Source: Alviniconcha marisindica
Lineage: Eukaryota > Mollusca > Gastropoda > Provannidae
Direction: 5' to 3'
DNA length: 64,000 nucleotides
Assembly (NCBI GenBank): GCA_018857735.1
Contig: JABMCL010000376.1
Coordinates: 389,501 to 453,500, forward strand
Shown: positions 57,101 through 64,000 of the stretch, piece by piece
How the letters are laid out: each line of letters opens with the position of its first letter
Numbering within the stretch: the stretch's first letter is position 1
Notes under the pieces: model-generated
The model's input: the letters and a program-made list of their open reading frames with translations, nothing else
Databases searched by the model: none
What the model was told of the DNA's origin: nothing
Translations under genes and position numbers: made by a program

Positions 57101-57977
57101 GTTTGGCAAATTAACAGTTCACCCAATTAAGAACAGGCTTTATGACCTCACTTACAGTGATAACCATGACAAAGGATCAGAACAAATATCTTGCCTGACA
57201 CACTGATAACTACACATTCATATTTGTCACACTTTTAAAACCAAACCTCATCAGACATCAGACCCCAAAGCATCAGTTTTGATGGAAAGTCACATAATTT
57301 CTTCTGTTACCAAAATACACAGCCCTAAAAGATAACTCAAATACAGTCTGGTATACGTCTCTTCTCAAAACTGACCCCCGTCATTCCTCACCTGATGGGA
57401 ACTCTATCTACTGATGGAAAAGTGTGTTGTGGCTGACCTGCAGAGCCGATCGCTTTGGTCGATAATCGACCAGATCAATCAGGGCACCGGCCTTCATCAG
57501 CACCTCCATCGACTGAGTTGACTTGCTCCTTCCGCATGACTCAGCACAAATCATGAGCGGGGTGACCCCGTCAAAGTTCCTAATGTTGACGTCTGCACCG
57601 TGCTTGAGCAGCAACTCAATGGCTTCCACGCTGGCTGACTCAGCAGCACTGTGCAAGCAGGACTTGCCAAAGCTGTCTTGGTTGTTGACAATTTCAGATG
57701 CCTTGTCTCCCAAATGTTCGAATAAGATCTGGGCGGTGTCCAGAAACTGAGCGCAGATGCAGTAATGCAGCGGCATTTGTCCCCACTTGTCGTGGATGTC
57801 CGGCATCGCTCCAGCCTCCAGCAGGGCTCTGTGTAGCAGTCCAATAGTCACTCACTCAATCAGTCTGAGGCCACTGACATTGTCATCATTGGCACCACAT
57901 TGTAATAATAATAACTGAAGTATTCATAAAGCACAAAATCTTGTTCACAGAGACTATGTGCATGCATGTACACACAA

Positions 57978-58008
<31 letters not shown>

Positions 58009-59352
58009 CATACAAAGGCACTCACACATAATGACTATACAAAGCTTAATTTACACAACTTAAAACAGGCAGCAAACAGGCTACAGCAGGATGAAGACAG
58101 CACCAAAAACAGAAAATATGGCAGTTCTGTAGTTTTGGGAAAAGAAATGTCTTGAGGTCTGGTTTCAAAGAGTCCAGAGCAGGTTCCTGTCGGAGAGGAA
58201 GGGGAAGGTCATTCCAAGAAGAGGGACCAATGCAAAAAAGGCGTGCGAACCAACAGTTGAGAGTCTGGTATGAGGAATCTGGAGGCTGAGAGTATTAGAA
58301 GCAGAGCAGAGAGTACAGGAGGTTGTGTAATGTTTAAGACAGTCACAGAGATAAAATATTGTCTCCAGCCATAACACTGGGGCTGAAGCAAAATGGTCTT
58401 TTTGTGCTAAGAGTCCTATGTCAGGGTTACTTTCAACTGTGTAGTGTAGAAAAAAAGAAGCATGGAGTAATTAATTGTTGAGGTGTTATATTTAAATCTG
58501 GAAGACCTTAAACAGAGTAAATATGACAGAAAAAGGGAGAGTCATGGATTCTGGTTAGCTTTCAAGACCCAAATGGATACTTGGTTAGCTTGAACTAAAT
58601 GGATATTTCTGGTTGCCTTGACCATATTTCTGGCTGGCTTGACCTGAATCCATATTTCTGGTTAGCTAGAACCAAATGGATACTTCTGGTTGGCTTGAAC
58701 TAAATGGATATTTCTGGTTGCCTTGACCATATCCATATTTCTGGCTGGCTTGACCTGAATCCATATTTCTGGTTGGCTTGAACTAAATGGATACTTCTGG
58801 TTGGCTTGAACTAAACGGATATTTCTGGTTGCCTTGACCATATTTCTGGCTGGCTTGACCAGAATCCGTATTTCTGGTTGGCTTGAACTAAATGGATACT
58901 TCTGGTTGGCTTGAACTAAATGGGTATTTCTTGTTGGCTTGAACTAAATGGATATCCCTGACACACTTGACCTGAATGGTCATTCAGGTTGGCTTGAACT
59001 GAACAGATATTTCCAGCCAGCTTGACCTGTCTTGAACAGACCTAATCTGAGAGTGGGAAGGAAATGGTGCTAACAGTACTGATCATTTGGCAGGAAAAGG
59101 GTTAAGTATCACCATACAGGCAACTTACTTGACACATTCAGTGCGTCCTTTTCCACAAGCAATGTGCATGATGGACTTGGAACTGATGTTGTGGTCATCA
59201 TCGTAAAACATGTCAGCGTTTGCCCCTTCAGACAGCAAGCGCTGCAATAGCACCAAATCGTCTGCTGACACCGCACTGTACAGAGCCTCTGAATTGTTCT
59301 CCATTGCTGCTGGTGATTCACCCTGGTTGTCATATGGAGAAATCTCTGCCAT
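53925..59352 (-). CDS. Ankyrin-repeat and SOCS-box protein (ASB family)
   Basis: ASB proteins are substrate-recognition subunits of Cullin-5 ubiquitin ligases: ankyrin repeats bind the target, the SOCS box binds Elongin B/C and Cul5. Exons in transcript order: 59352-59129, 57828-57438, 56365-56234, 55457-55280, 54882-54650, 54149-53925 (TAA); all phases agree; product 460 residues. Ankyrin units are visible as [90 protein letters not shown]-type [20 protein letters not shown]. The SOCS box is C-terminal. The donor at 56233 (gttgtg) is weak. The specific ASB paralogue and its substrate cannot be assigned. Confidence 0.9.
54450..54640. repeat. (GT)n and poly-G tracts
   Basis: Blocks of TGTGTG and runs of 8-15 G alternate just before the donor side of ASB exon 54650-54882. 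Long Gly/Val/Cys frames here are artefacts. Confidence 0.92.
55075..55165 (-). mobile_element. Fragment of LINE family L1 tail
   Basis: 'cacaacttaaaacaggcagc' and 'gatgaagacagcagcatgga' with 'gaaaatatatcaggc' match part of the 57905-58145 element. It lies in an ASB intron. Confidence 0.6.
55525..56230. repeat. (CA)n-rich tracts
   Basis: Two CA-rich blocks (55525-55620 and 55950-56230) in the ASB intron between exons 55280-55457 and 56234-56365. The second reaches the weak donor at 56233. Confidence 0.92.
56396..57139. mobile_element. PIF/Harbinger-like MITE
   Basis: A 744-bp element flanked by TTA on both sides (56393-56395 and 57140-57142) with 24-bp terminal inverted repeats agreeing at 23 positions (AGCCCGTTCTTAATTGGG... 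against AGCCTGTTC...). A 3-bp TTA duplication fits PIF/Harbinger. The interior has sub-terminal repeats of gtgaactgttaatt, ttcgtcgaac and aattaagaaatgaattatag type. No transposase. It lies in the ASB intron 56366-57437. Confidence 0.78.
57905..58390 (-). mobile_element. 5'-truncated LINE with reverse-transcriptase C-terminus
   Basis: On the minus strand, 58390-58140 encodes a decayed ORF2 end: [10 protein letters not shown], then [18 protein letters not shown] and [10 protein letters not shown]. It is followed by the 3' UTR (acttaaaacaggcagc in complement), a GT/CA tract and a terminal ATT repeat near 57905. It defines the family whose tails occur at 6755, 46048 and 55075. It lies in ASB intron 1. 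Confidence 0.8.
58555..59035. repeat. ~36-bp tandem array in ASB intron 1
   Basis: About a dozen units of atatttctggttggcttgaa, ctaaatgg or ccttgacc(t/a). It ends about 90 bp before exon 59129-59352 and is not junction-derived. Confidence 0.9.
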
Positions 59353-59479
59353 GACCCCACGGGTTGATTCAATTCACTGACTGCAAAAACATAATACAAA
59401 CTTCTGCAAAAGTACAATATATCATTAAACATTTCACCACATGCATTTGTTTCCAAACAGCTACAGGTAAAGAAACAAA

Positions 59480-59830
59480 CTGGGGTCAGGTGTAGCTTGG
59501 TTGGCTGAGTGTATGGGCTGACACGCTACTCACACAAGTTTGACGCCCTGCTGTGGCAAGGCATTTTCCTTCCAGTCAGCTTTCAGTGCTGACTCTCTTA
59601 CTGTATTTGTAAGGCCCCTGTAAGCAGTTGCAAGCATTAACACCTGCGTGCACATCAAAAATCCCAAGCATTGGCAGCCATACCACTGACTGGACACATG
59701 AAAATGCAGTGCATGCTAGGTCAACCCTTGAAGATGGAGTGCAGCTGCCCAAGAGGCAGGGGAACGGGAATGGTCCCATACGCATTTTGTCTCTTGAAAA
59801 AATGGGTGTCCTTTCTCCATAAAAACAGGA
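59480..59830 (+). mobile_element. tRNA-derived SINE, family S2
   Basis: Plus orientation: ggtgtagcttggttggctga supplies a box-A-like sequence, and 'aagtttgacgccc' a degenerate box B. The body (tcagctttcagtgctgactc, ttgcaagcattaacacctgc, attggcagccataccactga, tcaacccttgaagatggagt, gctgcccaagagg) matches 48308-48630 inverted. It lies upstream of the ASB start codon. Confidence 0.78.
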
Positions 59831-60599
59831 ACACAGAAGAAGTTAAACAGAGAAATTGAAAACAGAAGTAACTTCAAGTGTTAAGCAAAAATCAAAACAT
59901 ACAGCAGAAATGACAACTGAACAATAAAAAAAAACTTTTGGCACATCTTCCTTTTGCAAGTGACAAACAGATATAGAAAGTCAGTTATTCTACATGAAAA
60001 TACCAACATAAATGCGAGCTGATTTAATTAACTTCTGTTCTTCTGTAGCACTAGCAGAAAGGCCTCATCAATACAGAGCATGCGAGTGACAACATTGGTT
60101 AGTTTTGTCTTAATAAAAAGCATTTAGTCTGAACCTTTAAATTCTTCACTTCCCAGTCTTGCACTGCTATCATACACCTGTGGCTGTGACTCAGTTGAAC
60201 TGTTCTTCAATTCAAGGGTTCTAAGAAATTCTTTACCCCACATGCCACCACCACCACCTTTTGATTTTATAATTCCAGCTTTAACAACTACCTTAGAAAA
60301 CAGAAATAGAAAAGGGCTTTGACAGCCCTCATGTGTCAAAGCTAATTGTTTCTACGGTGTACATTCTCTCAGTGTGATCGCATACTTCTAGATACGTAAG
60401 AAAAACACAACAAACGAACGTACTGTGGGAGGAAAGCGAACAAAACAAAAAATAGCCAGACGGTAAAACTAAAAGGGTCGTAATGTGCAAATAATCAACT
60501 CAACCCCTTTTTCCTCCGCCCTCGCCTCCCCCCCTGCCCCTTTGCCAGAGCCCCTGTGTAATGACAAAATAAGCAACTGGTTGATTGTCCCTACTCATT

Positions 60600-64000
<3,401 letters not shown>

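Overview
This is a eukaryotic (metazoan) window: spliced genes with short GT-AG exons, long introns packed with minisatellites, microsatellites and truncated transposable elements. The protein set (condensin SMC4, an Ig-TIR receptor, a C5orf34 homologue, an ankyrin/SOCS-box protein, Rab6) and the repeat landscape suggest an invertebrate, most likely a mollusc such as a marine gastropod. The phylum is an inference; nothing here is decisive.

Layout. Five protein genes alternate in direction. (1) 693-20289, plus: the C-terminal ~60% of SMC4 (hinge, returning coiled coil, ABC signature and Walker B); the N-terminus lies left of the window. (2) 35531-24893, minus: an apparently complete IL-1-receptor-like protein with signal peptide, two Ig domains, one membrane helix and a divergent TIR domain. 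(3) 36502-51983, plus: a C5orf34 homologue in 12 coding exons, head-to-head with gene 2. (4) 59352-53925, minus: an ankyrin-repeat/SOCS-box (ASB-family) protein in six exons, tail-to-tail with gene 3. (5) 61015 onward, plus: the first two coding exons of Rab6, divergent from gene 4. I set exon boundaries by hand from GT-AG sites. The reading phase closes across every junction in all five genes, which is the main support for these models.

The most unusual property is the position of the tandem repeats. At least seven minisatellites in three unrelated genes have repeat units that contain an exon-intron junction: exon end plus splice donor, or splice acceptor plus exon start. Examples are SMC4 exons at 11117, 12049-12193, 16015-16247 and 20101, C5orf34 exons at 44223 and 49516-49617, and the membrane exon of the receptor gene on both sides. 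Another array begins at a stop codon (gene 4), and one 15-nt candidate microexon with both splice sites is present four times in the receptor gene. An exon-donor segment of C5orf34 is also present inverted in its own intron. The arrays create dozens of competing splice sites and look like repeated local tandem duplication centred on exon edges.

Mobile elements include a Kolobok-like THAP element with TTAA flanks, a PIF/Harbinger-like MITE, a foldback element built of TTGTC..GACAA palindromes, a second large inverted-repeat element, two tRNA-derived SINE families, and several 5'-truncated LINE tails. I saw no tRNA or rRNA genes and no CRISPR array.
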